Assembly (NCBI GenBank): GCA_937920335.1
Contig: CALGUT010000728.1
Coordinates: forward strand, 1 to 5,957
Source: an uncultured Opitutales bacterium
GTDB lineage: Bacteria; Verrucomicrobiota; Verrucomicrobiia; Opitutales; UBA2995
Direction: 5' to 3'
DNA: 5,957 nucleotides
The position numbers and the translations under genes are program-made. Under the pieces are notes generated by a model, which was not told where the DNA came from, did not search any database, and was given only the letters and a program-made list of their open reading frames with translations. This document shows, in pieces, positions 5,168-5,957 of the stretch. Numbering within the stretch: position 1 is the first letter of the stretch; each line of letters begins with the position of its first letter.

Positions 5168-5957
5168 TCAAAGGGTCTCCTGAAAAAATGTATCCATGTC
5201 GGCCACCATTTCCTTGAACCACGGTAGCTGATTCCAGCAACCGTGTTTACCGTCCTTGTAGATGTTGATACCCGTTCGAATACTCAGCGCATTCAGCCGA
5301 TCTCTCGAAGGTTGATTGCGTGGTGGATTGTCAAATTCACCAACCATAAAAAGGATAGGCGGGCAGTCTTTATCGATGTATTCGTAGGCATCGGCCAGGC
5401 GATACAGGTCAGGAGCCTCATCGACTGTTTTTCCTAACCAGCGGTTGGAGTTCGACTGGGTAGGTTGATTGCGAGATTTCTCAGCTACCGAGCCAGTGAC
5501 CATCTGGAGGGGGCCTGCCATAACGATAGCTGCCTTTAACTTTGAGGATTGCTTGGCGTTGCCACCGTTTCCTTGCAGTTGTGGGTCTTTGAACCCAGAG
5601 GCCATCAAGCCAACTAGATGGCCGCCAGCCGATCCACCAACTGCGCCGATGCGGTTAGGGTCGATTCCGAGACGTTTAGAGTGGGCTTTCAAATAGCGAA
5701 CAGCGGCGTTGCAATCGTGGATTGCTGCCGGGAAATGGGCTTCTTCGCCAAGTCGATATTCAATAGCTGCCGTCACATAACCGTGTTCGGCCAACGCTAT
5801 CGTCAAAGCGCGGAATTTGGTTTTATCGCCGTTTAACCAGCCACCTCCGTGAACGACGACCACGGCTGGTCGGTTTTGTTTACCATCAATCGGACTGAAT
5901 ACATCCATCAACAGCTTTCTGTCTCCATAATTTGCATACACTACATTCAACTGAGAC
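5168..5957 (-). CDS. Alpha/beta hydrolase, esterase/lipase (BD-FAE/HSL-like), 5' end beyond the window
   Basis: This is a serine hydrolase of the esterase type. Numbering from the TTG at 5950-5948, the oxyanion-hole motif HGGGW is at 34-38, the nucleophile elbow GGSAGG at 105-110 (Ser107), the likely acid Asp207 in GEFDN, and the catalytic His236 in DGKHGCW. HGG plus GxSAGG points to the hormone-sensitive-lipase/BD-FAE group, which acts on short acyl esters, including acetylated or feruloylated plant and algal polysaccharides. The substrate here is unknown. The first possible in-window start is that TTG, but the frame stays open to 5957 (adding Ser-Gln), and relatives usually carry a signal peptide and about 20-30 residues before the VYANYGDRKLLMDVF-type strand. 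The real start is therefore probably outside the window. The stop is 108 nt before the PhoD-like gene, and I see no clear terminator in that gap. Confidence 0.88.
   Translation of the reverse strand, partial: SQLNVVYANYGDRKLLMDVFSPIDGKQNRPAVVVVHGGGWLNGDKTKFRALTIALAEHGYVTAAIEYRLGEEAHFPAAIHDCNAAVRYLKAHSKRLGIDPNRIGAVGGSAGGHLVGLMASGFKDPQLQGNGGNAKQSSKLKAAIVMAGPLQMVTGSVAEKSRNQPTQSNSNRWLGKTVDEAPDLYRLADAYEYIDKDCPPILFMVGEFDNPPRNQPSRDRLNALSIRTGINIYKDGKHGCWNQLPWFKEMVADMDTFFQETL

Overview
This window looks like chromosomal DNA from a Gram-negative-type bacterium of about 50% GC (judged by eye). Three proteins are exported or membrane proteins, there is a PhoD-like phosphoesterase and an esterase-type alpha/beta hydrolase, and start sites have little or no Shine-Dalgarno signal. 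This mix recalls Verrucomicrobiota (Opitutae-like) or Planctomycetota, but the assignment is a guess from protein style, not a marker gene. All supported genes lie on the minus strand, so transcription runs from right to left. I see no RNA gene, insertion sequence or CRISPR array, and no plus-strand gene that I believe.

In transcription order: (1) 5957-5168, an alpha/beta hydrolase (HGGGW, GGSAGG) whose true start probably lies beyond the right edge; (2) 5059-3497, a secreted PhoD-like metallophosphoesterase; (3) 3483-3291, a decayed relic of a second DUF1538 gene, keeping its leader, start codon and about 40 codons; (4) 3209-2532, a secreted histidine-rich protein I do not recognise; (5) 2245-302, an intact two-domain DUF1538 membrane protein; (6) 312-1, a PII-like regulator that overlaps the DUF1538 stop by 11 nt and runs off the left edge.

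The most notable structure is the pair of diverged direct repeats (2126-2320 and 3291-3483, roughly 75-80% identical by hand alignment in the best parts). Each holds a leader of about 75 nt plus the 5' end of a DUF1538 gene. The intact copy drives the DUF1538-PII pair. The other copy sits just after the phosphoesterase stop and is broken by a 1-nt deletion and an in-frame stop. In the relic's first 15 codons most differences are synonymous third-position changes, so it was probably a working paralogue before it decayed. The leaders are about as similar as the coding parts and both keep a CCCG/CGGG stem with a different loop, which hints at a functional 5' element.

Functionally, DUF1538-PII reads as a candidate transporter under the control of a cytoplasmic PII-fold sensor; the substrate is unknown. 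The hydrolase and phosphoesterase are typical ester-cleaving enzymes and need not belong to the same pathway; gaps of 108, about 287 and 286 nt separate genes 1 to 5, so only the last two genes are a clear translationally coupled unit.
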